A program made the position numbers and the translations under genes. Below the pieces are notes generated by a model. It did not search any database. It saw only the letters and a program-made list of their open reading frames with translations, and had not been told where the DNA came from. A stretch of DNA of 64,000 nucleotides from NCBI RefSeq assembly GCF_020176715.1, contig NZ_JAIVMF010000013.1:62001-126000 (forward strand), given 5' to 3'. Shown here piece by piece: positions 46,222 through 53,562 of the stretch. Each line of letters opens with the position of its first letter. The first letter of the stretch is position 1. Source of the stretch: Stappia stellulata (lineage in GTDB: Bacteria > Pseudomonadota > Alphaproteobacteria > Rhizobiales > Stappiaceae).

Positions 46222-47760
46222 ATGGCGATCAATCCCTACGGCGGCGGATTTTCGGCTCCCAGCCAGGTCACCTATCTGACCAGTCTGCGCAACCAGATGA
46301 ACGATCTTCAGCGCCAGCTCGGCACCAACCTGAAGTCGGAGACCTATGGCGGGCTCGGCTCGGAGCGGGTGCTCAACCTGTCGATGAAGCAGCAGCTTTC
46401 GGAGATCGGCGTCTACAAGCAGACGATCCAGATCGCCGACCTGCGGCTGTCCACGCTGGATCAGGCAAGCGAGCGGCTGGAGGATATCCGCATCGAGGCG
46501 AAGGCCGCCACCGACCGGAACAATTTCGAGCTGTTCAGCGACGGGCGCACGTCGACGCAGACGTCGACCGAAATCGCCCTGCGCGAGTTCATGGCCCATC
46601 TGAACACCGATGTCGGCGGGCGCTACCTGTTTTCCGGAAAGACGGCGGACACGCTCCCCGTCCAGAGCCTCGACTACGTGCTGAAGGGCGACGGCAATTA
46701 TGCCGGTCTCAAGACCGTGGTCGGCGAATACAACCAGGCGGATCTCGGAGCGCTCAACAATGGGCGGTTGACGACCGCCCGGGTCGGGACCCAGGTGAGC
46801 GTTGCGGAAGACGGGGCTCATCCCTTCGGCTTCAAGATCGACAGCGTGGCGTCGGGGGCGACCAATGTGTCGATAACCCAGACCGCGGGACCGCCGGCGA
46901 CGCTCGACGTCGACTTTACCGGCCAGCCGCAGCCGGGTGAGACGATCCGGGTGTTTTTCTCGCTGCCGGACGGGTCGAAAAGCGAGGTCGAGATCGGCGT
47001 CTTCGGCGGCGCGAACGATCCCGAGTTCACCTTCCAGCGCGGCGCGACCCCGGCCGATACGGCCCAGTTCTTCAAGGATGCGCTCGACACCGCGCTGCAA
47101 CGCGAGGCAAACACCGAGCTGAAGGCGGCGTCGACGGTGCGGGCCACGGAAGCCTTCTTCGACACGGCGCCGAAATCTCCGGTTCCGCCCGGCTATCAGC
47201 CGCTCGCCCGCGTGGTGCCGAGCGCCGGTCCGCCGGTGGATTTCAGCACCGCCACCAGCCTGCGGGACGGCACCAATGACACGGTCGCCTGGTACACCGG
47301 CGACAACGATCTTGGCGACCCGCGCAAGGACAGCCGGGCGACGATCGACGAAAACCTGACCGTGAACTATGGCGCCCGTGCCAATGAGGCGGGGTATCGC
47401 GAGGTCGTCCAGGCGCTGGCCGGCTTCGCTGTCGCCGACTTCTCCAACGGCCAGCCGGACAATCAGAAGTTCTACGAGGCGATGGCGCAGCGCTCCTATG
47501 ACGGGTTGACCCCGCCGGGATCGGAATCCTCCGGCATTCGCCGCAACCACATGGAATTCTCCGCCGCGCAACGCACGGTGAAGGATGCGGAGACCCGCCA
47601 CAGGGTGGCGGAAGGATCCGTGAAGTCGGTGATCGACGAGATCGAGGGGATCAACAAGGAAGAGGTTGCAACCAAGCTCCTGTCGCTGCGCACCGCCCTC
47701 GAGGTCAGCTACCAGGCGACGAGCATCACGTTGAACCTCTCGCTGTCGAACTATCTCTGA
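46222..47760 (+). CDS. flgL: Hook-filament junction protein 3 FlgL
   Basis: FlgL (HAP3) is the flagellin-like adaptor between FlgK and the filament. The 512-residue protein has an N-terminal coiled region (VTYLTSLRNQMNDLQRQLGTN, SMKQQLSEIGVYKQTIQIA) and a C-terminal region (KEEVATKLLSLRTALEVSYQATSITLNLSL) typical of the flagellin/FlgL superfamily. It is longer than E. coli FlgL (317) because of an inserted central domain, as in other alphaproteobacteria. It directly precedes the hairpin array. Confidence 0.9.
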   Translation: MAINPYGGGFSAPSQVTYLTSLRNQMNDLQRQLGTNLKSETYGGLGSERVLNLSMKQQLSEIGVYKQTIQIADLRLSTLDQASERLEDIRIEAKAATDRNNFELFSDGRTSTQTSTEIALREFMAHLNTDVGGRYLFSGKTADTLPVQSLDYVLKGDGNYAGLKTVVGEYNQADLGALNNGRLTTARVGTQVSVAEDGAHPFGFKIDSVASGATNVSITQTAGPPATLDVDFTGQPQPGETIRVFFSLPDGSKSEVEIGVFGGANDPEFTFQRGATPADTAQFFKDALDTALQREANTELKAASTVRATEAFFDTAPKSPVPPGYQPLARVVPSAGPPVDFSTATSLRDGTNDTVAWYTGDNDLGDPRKDSRATIDENLTVNYGARANEAGYREVVQALAGFAVADFSNGQPDNQKFYEAMAQRSYDGLTPPGSESSGIRRNHMEFSAAQRTVKDAETRHRVAEGSVKSVIDEIEGINKEEVATKLLSLRTALEVSYQATSITLNLSLSNYL

Positions 47761-47777
47761 GGAGCAAACCGTTTCTC

Positions 47778-47793
47778 GCCGCCGTCAGGCGGC
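47778..47793 (+). repeat. Leader hairpin of the 3' array
   Basis: GCCGCC-GTCA-GGCGGC, 17 bases after the flgL stop. Its loop differs from the repeated hairpins that follow from 47806. Confidence 0.5.
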
Positions 47794-47805
47794 TTCATGG
47801 GGGCC

Positions 47806-48063
47806 GGACGCAGAAGGCGTCCTTGAACGCGCAGAAGGCGCGAAGACGAATGACCCCGGAACGGGGCGCAGGAGGCGCTCCGGAGCGCGCAGAAGGCGTG
47901 AGAGCGGACCGGGTGGCGGGCACAGAATGTGCCCTTGAACCGCGCAGAAGGCGCGAAAGAACCGACCGGGACGGGCGCAGAAGGCGCCCTTGAACGTGCA
48001 GAAGGCGCGACGGACCACCGGACAGACGAACGCAGGATGCGTTGCGGATCGCGCAGAAGGCGC
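47806..48063 (+). repeat. Five-unit tandem array of paired short hairpins
   Basis: Ten hairpins share a five-base loop AGAAG (variants AGGAG, AGAAT, AGGAT). They form five units whose first loops start at 47812, 47870, 47924, 47979 and 48034, and whose second loops start at 47833, 47891, 47946, 48000 and 48055, a period of 54-58 bases. In the first hairpin of each unit the stem changes but still pairs: GGACGC/GCGTCC, GGGCGC/GCGCTC (one G-T), GGGCAC/GTGCCC, GGGCGC/GCGCCC, AACGC/GCGTT. The second is near-constant CGCGC/GCGCG. TTGAA links the pair in three units. The period is not a multiple of three, so the repeat is not protein-coding. Confidence 0.8.
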
Positions 48064-48067
48064 AAGC

Positions 48068-48108
48068 AAAAAGGGGAACCGGCACGAGCCTGCCGGTTCC
48101 CCTTTTTT
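48068..48108. terminator. 17-bp perfect intrinsic terminator after the array
   Basis: AAAAAGGGGAACCGGCA (48068-48084) pairs fully with TGCCGGTTCCCCTTTTT (48091-48107), with a T-run on the + strand. It ends the flgE-flgK-flgL transcript or a separate array RNA, and could work in both directions. Confidence 0.9.
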
Positions 48109-48219
48109 GTTCGTGGTTGCCGGTCTTCGCATTCGCGACAACTCGAGCCCGCGTGAAGGTGTGTCGATAGAGTATTATTCAATATACATTCCGACCTTTA
48201 AGATCGAGAGCCCGCCGCA

Positions 48220-48225
48220 TATAAT
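48220..48225 (+). promoter_or_regulatory. TATAAT box upstream of secreted-protein gene
   Basis: A perfect TATAAT lies in an AT-rich stretch after the flgL terminator, 12 bases before the first possible start (TTG 48238). A -35 match at the right distance is weak (TTTAAG near 48197), so this is tentative; the leader would be very short. Confidence 0.35.
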
Positions 48226-48237
48226 ATTACGTTTTTA

Positions 48238-49080
48238 TTGCAGTTGGGGTTCCCATTAGCAAGATCAAGACGTCGTTTATCTTCTTTGTGTTTTCGCTTT
48301 GTTTTGGTCTTTTTTTCATCTCCGGCCATGGCATTCGAGTTGAACGCTCGCACTGTCGTTGTCGACGGGCTTCAGGATATCGACGACGGGGACGGCTTCT
48401 CGGCTTTCGCTCTACGTCGCGCCGGCATCGGCAAGATCGCTCTGGATGTCACGTCGGGCGGCGGGCGCAAGCCGCATGACTACACGCTTCATGTCTCGCG
48501 GATGATCAAGGAGGCGGCCCCTCCGATCATCGAGGCGAAGCTCACCCTCGACAAGCACGGCGACCGCGGTAAGGCGGTCAAGTCGGGACCGCTGACGTTC
48601 GATCTTCCGGATCTGGGTGTTTCCGGGTCGCATGTGTTCGAATTGCAGGCAGGGCTGGATGTGCTGCGGATGGTGATCGAGGTCGGGGCCGGAGCCGACG
48701 AGAGTGCAGCGACTGTGCCCTCCAGTCCGCCGCTGGCAATCGCTTCTGGCGTGCCGTCGGACCTGGGTGATCCGTTGCTCTCCCTCGACAGTGCCGAAGT
48801 TGTCTCGGGGATCAACGGCAGGACGCTTCTCGTTGGGCTTTCCCATCAGCGGGCGTGCGGCGAGGCGTCCTTCAAGGCCTGGTGGGACGGGTCCTTCCTA
48901 AAGAGCCTGCCGCCGCGGGCCAGTGTTGTGGTTGTCTACGAGGCAGGCGGGGATTTGTGCGAAGGGCGTGTCGATACAACGCTGCAGATAGACGTCGACG
49001 AGCTTCTGGACAATCAGGGTGAACTCTACATCGATGTCCACGGGCGCAATGTGCAGAGTGTCGAAGTGCTCGTGCGATAG
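48238..49080 (+). CDS. Secreted protein of unknown function inside the flagellar region
   Basis: This 280-residue frame starts with TTG at 48238 (a second TTG at 48244 is possible). It has a signal peptide (LCFRFVLVFFSSPAMA) with cleavage after AMA. The mature part has beta-strand patterns (FELNARTVVVDGLQDID, GPLTFDLPDLGVSGSHVFEL) and two Cys (RACGEASF, DLCEGRVD). No domain is recognised. It is downstream of the flgL terminator and reads towards flaF, with which it converges. AT-rich early codons suggest a recent or weakly adapted gene. Confidence 0.6.
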   Translation: MQLGFPLARSRRRLSSLCFRFVLVFFSSPAMAFELNARTVVVDGLQDIDDGDGFSAFALRRAGIGKIALDVTSGGGRKPHDYTLHVSRMIKEAAPPIIEAKLTLDKHGDRGKAVKSGPLTFDLPDLGVSGSHVFELQAGLDVLRMVIEVGAGADESAATVPSSPPLAIASGVPSDLGDPLLSLDSAEVVSGINGRTLLVGLSHQRACGEASFKAWWDGSFLKSLPPRASVVVVYEAGGDLCEGRVDTTLQIDVDELLDNQGELYIDVHGRNVQSVEVLVR

Positions 49081-49147
49081 GACGGCCAGGCTGGCGTCGG
49101 CAAAACGTTCGGGTCTGTTTTTGGAAGAAGGCACGAGCGGAGAAACG

Positions 49148-49172
49148 AAAACGCCGGCCACGGGGCCGGCGT
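49148..49172 (-). terminator. Intrinsic terminator of the flbT-flaF unit
   Basis: On the - strand ACGCCGGCC-CCGT-GGCCGGCGT is followed by TTTCGTTT. It lies about 60 bases after the flaF stop. Confidence 0.75.
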
Positions 49173-49230
49173 CTGGAAAACTTGCTGGGCGATCGGACCG
49201 CGGAACGGGCGCTGTCCGGTTGCGGTCGGA

Positions 49231-49599
49231 TCAGCTCCCGCGCAGGCCCATTGCAATGTTGCGATTGATCTGGATGAGCGTCGTCAGCCGCTCCGGGCTC
49301 GGGTTCGACATCACGTCGAACGTATGCTTCAGGATGAAGGCGCCGAGCGAACCGAGGTTCTGCTTCACCTCGTCCGGAAGCGGGTTGTCATTGCTCGTCA
49401 CGGAGGTCGCGAGGATCGTCCACAGACGGCGATTGTAGGTCAGGGCGTCGTCGAGGGTGACGGGTCCGCCGGTTTCCCAGTCATCCTTGACCGCTTGCAG
49501 GCGCGCGGCCGCCTTCATCAAGAGGGTCGCTTCCAGCTCCCTCGGGCTCACCGCCGTTTGCGCTGTCTGCTGATATGCTGCCGTGGCCTGATTGTACAT
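49231..49599 (-). CDS. flaF: Flagellar biosynthesis regulator FlaF
   Basis: FlaF is an alphaproteobacterial flagellin chaperone or regulator needed for flagellin synthesis and export. The 122-residue protein has the family start YNQATAAYQQTAQTAVSPRELEATLLMKAAARL. LTYNRRLWTILATSVTSNDNPLPDEVKQNL lies in the middle, and the C-terminal part is helical with LIQINRNIAMGLRG. Its first 119 bases overlap the 3' end of flbT in another frame. It is the last gene of the leftward flbT-flaF unit. Confidence 0.92.
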   Translation of the reverse strand: MYNQATAAYQQTAQTAVSPRELEATLLMKAAARLQAVKDDWETGGPVTLDDALTYNRRLWTILATSVTSNDNPLPDEVKQNLGSLGAFILKHTFDVMSNPSPERLTTLIQINRNIAMGLRGS

Positions 49600-49975
49600 G
49601 TTCGATCAGTTCCCGTTCATACTCGACCAGTTTTCGAGCCCGTCTCAATGCAGCGTAGAGCGACCCGGTTAAGATCTCATTGTTGACCGCATCGATCAGG
49701 TCCATTGCGCTCGGTGCGGCCTGAATCAGATCCTGTATCAGCTCGAAGTAGATCTTCTTGTGCCGCTCGATGTCCTGGTTCAGGTACATGAGCTGGACGG
49801 CCAGATAGATACGCTTTGCCGGCGTATTCGCCGTCTGGGCCGTGTAGATGTCCTTCTCGCGCAGGATCGGTTCATTGCCCTCAATAAAGATATGCGTCCG
49901 GTGATCTCCATTGGTGATGACCGTGGAACCGATGATAAATCTTTCGCGAGGACGCAATTCGATCTTGAGTGCCAT
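49481..49975 (-). CDS. flbT: Flagellin mRNA regulator FlbT, extended tail
   Basis: FlbT binds the 5' leader of flagellin mRNA and limits its translation in Caulobacter. The 164-residue product has the family core ALKIELRPRERFIIGSTVITNGD, then FIEGNEPILREKDI, AVQLMYLNQDIERHKKIYFELIQDL and GSLYAALRRARKLVEYERELI, up to about residue 126. The last 39 residues (GSISADSANGGEPEGAGSDP...) lie entirely in the part that overlaps flaF. FlbT proteins are usually near 130-150 residues, so the tail is somewhat long. It is downstream of the flagellin genes, with about 340 bases between. Confidence 0.9.
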   Translation of the reverse strand: MALKIELRPRERFIIGSTVITNGDHRTHIFIEGNEPILREKDIYTAQTANTPAKRIYLAVQLMYLNQDIERHKKIYFELIQDLIQAAPSAMDLIDAVNNEILTGSLYAALRRARKLVEYERELIEHVQSGHGSISADSANGGEPEGAGSDPLDEGGRAPASGQG

Positions 49976-50317
49976 GGTGTGAGAATCGCATACCGGGTTG
50001 ATTCAAGCAACAAATAAGTGCTCGAAAAGAAGATGTTCGGGGCGGAAAAATTTGCCGGGTAGTATTTGCCGCATATCTTTGTATTTCAATGTATTAGAGT
50101 GAATAATTCCCTAAGTCAATTTGCGGTATTTGGCGTCGCGCCTGCGCGTGTCAGGACCCGCCTTGCGGCGCCGCGCGCGCGATGCGAACTGTCTCGAAGC
50201 CGCGCGCGTGTCCTGTCGCAAATCGCCTTTCCAACGGAAAAGGGCGGCGGGTATCCCCGTCGCCCTTTCGTTTCTGTCTGCGGGTCGCGTCGTCTGACGC
50301 GGAAGGCTTGCGCGCCC
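49976..50317. other. Intergenic region between flbT and flagellin 1
   Basis: No gene seen. The first 150 bases are AT-rich and should carry the flbT promoter for leftward transcription. The part from 50140 to 50220 is GC-rich with GCGCGCG runs, and the end holds the flagellin terminator at 50239-50268. Confidence 0.5.
50239..50268 (-). terminator. Terminator of flagellin 1
   Basis: On the - strand AAAGGGCGACGGG-GATA-CCCGCCGCCCTTT (one G-T pair) is followed by TCC. It lies about 50 bases after the flagellin stop. Confidence 0.7.
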
Positions 50318-51706
50318 TTAGAAGAGGCTGAGGACCGCCTGGTCGGCCTGCGAGGACAGCGACAGGGCTGTGGTCGACAGCTGCTGGCGGGTCTGCAGGG
50401 CCAGAAGGTTCGCACCTTCCTCGTTGGTGTCGGCCAGAACCAGGTTGTCCGCGCCGGTCTGCAGCGTGTTGATCGTCGCCTTGGTGAAGTCCTTGCGGAT
50501 CTGCACCATGGAAAGGTTCGAACCGAACTTCGATCCGGCCTCGCGCAGGGTGATCAAGGCGGTCGACAGCTCGTCGAGCGCGGTGTTCGCCTCGGTGTCG
50601 TTGAGGCTCGTTGCCTTGGTGATGCTGAGACCCGAGGAGGTCAGGTCCTCGCCCTGGATCTTCAGCTCCGACTTGGTGGCCGCGTCACGCTTTTCGTTGA
50701 AGGCGACGGTCAGCTTGGACGAGGAGGAGTTGATCAGGTTGATGCCGTTGAAGGAGGCATCGGCGGCGAGCTTGTCGATCTGGCCCAGGATGTCGTTGAA
50801 CTGCGACACCAGCTTCTGGCGGGTGGAGGAGTTCGAGGCCGGGTTGGCCTGGGTGGTGATCGACAGTGTATCGGCTGCACCGGCTGTCGCACCGTCGGTG
50901 AAGGCCACCGCGGTCTCGCCGGCGTCGACATAGTCGCCATCGGCCGGGGAGGACAGGTCGATGTTGGAGTTCGTGCCGAAGCCGAGCGATGCGGCCAGCG
51001 AGGTCGCCTGGGTGGTGGCCGTGGAGGCGTCACCGCCCGTGTCGACGATCGACAGGTTGACCGTCTCGGCGTCGGACCCGGTGAGCTTCAGCTTGCCGGC
51101 GTCGGTGACTTCGGCCGTGGCAACGCCGGAGGCGTTGACGACATCGAGAACGTCCTGGACGGTCGAGACCGGGCCGGTGCCGTCGGTCTTTTGCGTCGTG
51201 CCGACGGTGATCGAGATGTTGGAGACCGACCCCGTGCTGGTGTCGGTCGTCTGCACCGTGATCGTGTCGCCGGCCGCGAAGCCGAGGTTCGACAGGGTCT
51301 GGCGCTTGGCCTGATCCTGGATCGATTCGCCGGCGATCGGCGTCAGGCCGTTGGTGGAGATCGACGACGAGCTCTCGATGATGGTGCCGGACCCGGCGCC
51401 ACCGTCCTGCAGCGCCTGACGCGCGGTCGACTGGGCACTTTCCACCAGCTTGGTGATGGCGGTGATACCGTTGTCGGCGGCCTCGATCGTCTTGATCGCG
51501 TTGCCGATGCCATCGAGCAGGTTTGCGAGGTCATTGGCGCGCGCGGACAGCGACTGCGAGGTAAAGAAGTTGGTCGGGTTGTCGAGGGCCGAGTTGACCT
51601 TCTTGCCGGTGGCAAGACGGTTCTGGGTGGAGGCCATCATGTCCGCGGTGCTCTGAAGCGTGAGCAGGTTCTGGCGAACACCGGCGGAGAGGGTAATGTC
51701 AGACAT
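50318..51706 (-). CDS. Flagellin, tandem copy 1
   Basis: Flagellin is the filament subunit, exported by the flagellar type III system. The 462 residues have the N-terminal D0/D1 helix (SDITLSAGVRQNLLTLQSTA...NRLATGKKVNSALDNPTN), a Ser/Thr/Ala-rich variable middle (about 150-300), and the C-terminal helix (NTLQTGADNLVLADTNEEGANLLALQTRQQ, ending QADQAVLSLF). By eye it differs from copy 2 at about 17 positions, many in the middle domain. The start codon follows GAAAGGATTTCACC. Named only as flagellin because fla/fli letters differ among genera. Confidence 0.95.
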   Translation of the reverse strand: MSDITLSAGVRQNLLTLQSTADMMASTQNRLATGKKVNSALDNPTNFFTSQSLSARANDLANLLDGIGNAIKTIEAADNGITAITKLVESAQSTARQALQDGGAGSGTIIESSSSISTNGLTPIAGESIQDQAKRQTLSNLGFAAGDTITVQTTDTSTGSVSNISITVGTTQKTDGTGPVSTVQDVLDVVNASGVATAEVTDAGKLKLTGSDAETVNLSIVDTGGDASTATTQATSLAASLGFGTNSNIDLSSPADGDYVDAGETAVAFTDGATAGAADTLSITTQANPASNSSTRQKLVSQFNDILGQIDKLAADASFNGINLINSSSSKLTVAFNEKRDAATKSELKIQGEDLTSSGLSITKATSLNDTEANTALDELSTALITLREAGSKFGSNLSMVQIRKDFTKATINTLQTGADNLVLADTNEEGANLLALQTRQQLSTTALSLSSQADQAVLSLF

Positions 51707-51784
51707 GGTGAAATCCTTTCGCCTAGTCCCGTTTGTCGGGACCGCCTCGTCCTGAGGCTTTCAACGAAGGTGCCTTAATTATCC

Positions 51785-51799
51785 CTAACAACGTGTTAA
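51785..51799 (-). promoter_or_regulatory. CtrA-like half-site pair before flagellin 1
   Basis: On the - strand TTAA-CACGTTG-TTAG, close to TTAA-N7-TTAA, about 79 bases before the start. The same type of site is at the same distance before copies 2 and 3. TGGCAC (the sigma-54 -24 element) lies just upstream, but without the matching GC. Confidence 0.4.
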
Positions 51800-51884
51800 C
51801 GACCGAGTGCCAGAACGCGAATTGGGAGAAAAAATTAATCAAGATAAACAGGGCGTCTCCAAGAGGTTAACCCGTGCGAAACGC

Positions 51885-51914
51885 AAAAGGGGCGGCGGGT
51901 TTCCCCGCCGCCCC
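51885..51914 (-). terminator. Terminator of flagellin 2
   Basis: GGGGCGGCGGG-TTTC-CCCGCCGCCCC is an 11-bp perfect stem; the - strand reads it with a following TTTTGC. Confidence 0.75.
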
Positions 51915-51954
51915 GATTGGCCGATATTCTGAGAGTGCTATATTTTTCAGTTTC

Positions 51955-53343
51955 TTAGAACAGACGCAGCACCGCCTGGTCGGCCTGCGAGGACAGCGAC
52001 AGGGCTGTGGTCGACAGCTGCTGGCGGGTCTGCAGGGCCAGAAGGTTCGCACCTTCCTCGTTGGTGTCGGCGAGCACGAGGTTGTCCGCGCCGGTCTGCA
52101 GCGTGTTGATCGCCGCCTTGGTGTAGTCCTTGCGAATCTGCACCGTGGAGAGATTCGAACCGAACTTCGATCCGGCCTCGCGCAGGGTGATCAGGGCGGT
52201 CGACAGCTCGTCGAGCGCGGTGTTCGCCTCGGTGTCGTTGAGGCTCGTCGTCTTGCTGATGTTGAGGCCCGAGGAAGTCAGGTCCTCGCCCTGGATCTTC
52301 AGCTCCGACTTGGTGGCCGCGTCACGCTTCTCGTTGAAGGCGACGGTCAGCTTGGAGGATGAAGAATCGATCAGGTTGATGCCGTTGAAGGAGGCATCGG
52401 CGGCGAGCTTGTCGATCTGGCCCAGGATGTCGTTGAACTGCGACACCAGCTTCTGGCGGGTGGAGGAGTTCGAGGCCGGGTTGGCCTGGGTGGTGATCGA
52501 CAGGCTGTCGGCGGCACCGGCGGTCGCACCATCGGTGAAGGTCACCGCGGTCTCGCCGGCGTCGACATAGTCGCCATCGGCCGGGGAGGACAGGTCGACG
52601 TTGGAGTTCGTGCCGAAGCCGAGCGACGCGGCCAGCGAGGTCGCCTGGGTGGTGGCCGTGGAGGCGTCGCCGCCCGTGTCGACGATCGACAGGTTGACCG
52701 TCTCGGCGTCGGACCCGGTGAGCTTCAGCTTGCCGGCGTCGGTGACTTCGGCCGTGGCAACGCCGGAGGCGTTGACGACATCGAGAACGTCCTGGACGGT
52801 CGAGACCGCACCGGAGCCGTCGGTCTTTTGCGTCGTGCCGACGGTGATCGAGATGTTGGAGACCGACCCCGTGCTGGTGTCGGTCGTCTGCACCGTGATC
52901 GTGTCGCCGGCCGCGAAGCCGAGGTTCGACAGGGTCTGGCGCTTGGCCTGATCCTGGATCGATTCGCCGGCGATCGGCGTCAGGCCGTTTGTGGAGATCG
53001 ACGAGGAGCTCTCGACGATGGTGCCGGACCCGGCGCCGCCGTCCTGCAGCGCCTGACGCGCGGTCGACTGGGCACTTTCCACCAGCTTGGTGATGGCGGT
53101 GATACCGTTGTCGGCGGCCTCGATCGTCTTGATCGCGTTGCCGATGCCGTCGAGCAGGTTGCCGAGGTCATTGGCGCGCGCGGACAGCGACTGCGAGGTA
53201 AAGAAGTTGGTCGGGTTGTCGAGGGCCGAGTTGACCTTCTTGCCGGTGGCAAGACGGTTCTGGGTGGAGGCCATCATGTCCGCGGTGCTCTGAAGCGTGA
53301 GCAGGTTCTGGCGAACACCGGCGGAGAGAGTGATATCGGACAT
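51955..53343 (-). CDS. Flagellin, tandem copy 2
   Basis: This 462-residue flagellin is about 96% identical to copy 1 by my reading. Substitutions include ANDLG/ANDLA, GAVS/GPVS, NSNVD/NSNID, TVQIRKDYTKA/MVQIRKDFTKA and the last VLRLF/VLSLF. The DNA is also nearly identical through most of the gene, including silent sites, which suggests recent duplication or gene conversion. N- and C-terminal D0/D1 helices are intact. AAAGGAATTCCGA precedes the ATG. It is a separate transcription unit, with its own terminator. Confidence 0.95.
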   Translation of the reverse strand: MSDITLSAGVRQNLLTLQSTADMMASTQNRLATGKKVNSALDNPTNFFTSQSLSARANDLGNLLDGIGNAIKTIEAADNGITAITKLVESAQSTARQALQDGGAGSGTIVESSSSISTNGLTPIAGESIQDQAKRQTLSNLGFAAGDTITVQTTDTSTGSVSNISITVGTTQKTDGSGAVSTVQDVLDVVNASGVATAEVTDAGKLKLTGSDAETVNLSIVDTGGDASTATTQATSLAASLGFGTNSNVDLSSPADGDYVDAGETAVTFTDGATAGAADSLSITTQANPASNSSTRQKLVSQFNDILGQIDKLAADASFNGINLIDSSSSKLTVAFNEKRDAATKSELKIQGEDLTSSGLNISKTTSLNDTEANTALDELSTALITLREAGSKFGSNLSTVQIRKDYTKAAINTLQTGADNLVLADTNEEGANLLALQTRQQLSTTALSLSSQADQAVLRLF

Positions 53344-53418
53344 TCGGAATTCCTTTCTGGCTGTCCAAGAGTGTCGGGCCTCGTCCTGAGGCTCGACGCC
53401 AGAATAGGTGCGTAAAGT

Positions 53419-53433
53419 CTAACTTAAGGTTAA
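53419..53433 (-). promoter_or_regulatory. CtrA-like half-site pair before flagellin 2
   Basis: On the - strand TTAA-CCTTAAG-TTAG, 76 bases before the start, at the same place as the copy 1 site. Confidence 0.4.
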
Positions 53434-53506
53434 TCGGATGTTTCACTCGTCGCAATTTTGTAAGTTAAACCAAATACTTTGTTAACCATATCGACCAGCT
53501 CACAAG

Positions 53507-53535
53507 AAAGGGCGGCGAGTCGAAACCCGCCGCCC
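53507..53535 (-). terminator. Terminator-like hairpin of flagellin 3
   Basis: GGGCGGCG and CGCCGCCC (53510-53517, 53528-53535) form an 8-bp stem with a 10-base loop; the - strand continues TTTC. Weaker than the other two flagellin terminators. Confidence 0.5.
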
Positions 53536-53562
53536 GATCGATTTTCCTTGTCCGTCGAGGAC

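Noticed and set aside
42577-47601. Very long - strand open frame opposite flgE-flgK-flgL
   Set aside because: It is the antisense shadow of GC-rich codons of the + strand flagellar genes.
47806-48063. CRISPR array or integron attC sites
   Set aside because: No constant direct repeat with unique spacers and no cas or integrase gene; the conserved part is a five-base loop inside covarying stems.
47785-48141. Cys/Arg-rich open frames on the - strand across the hairpin array
   Set aside because: They arise from the GC hairpins; repeat period of about 55 bases shifts frame every unit, so no protein repeat is preserved.
51789-51812. Possible sigma-54 promoter before flagellin 1 (TGGCAC on the - strand)
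   Set aside because: The -12 GC is missing at the required 10-base spacing.
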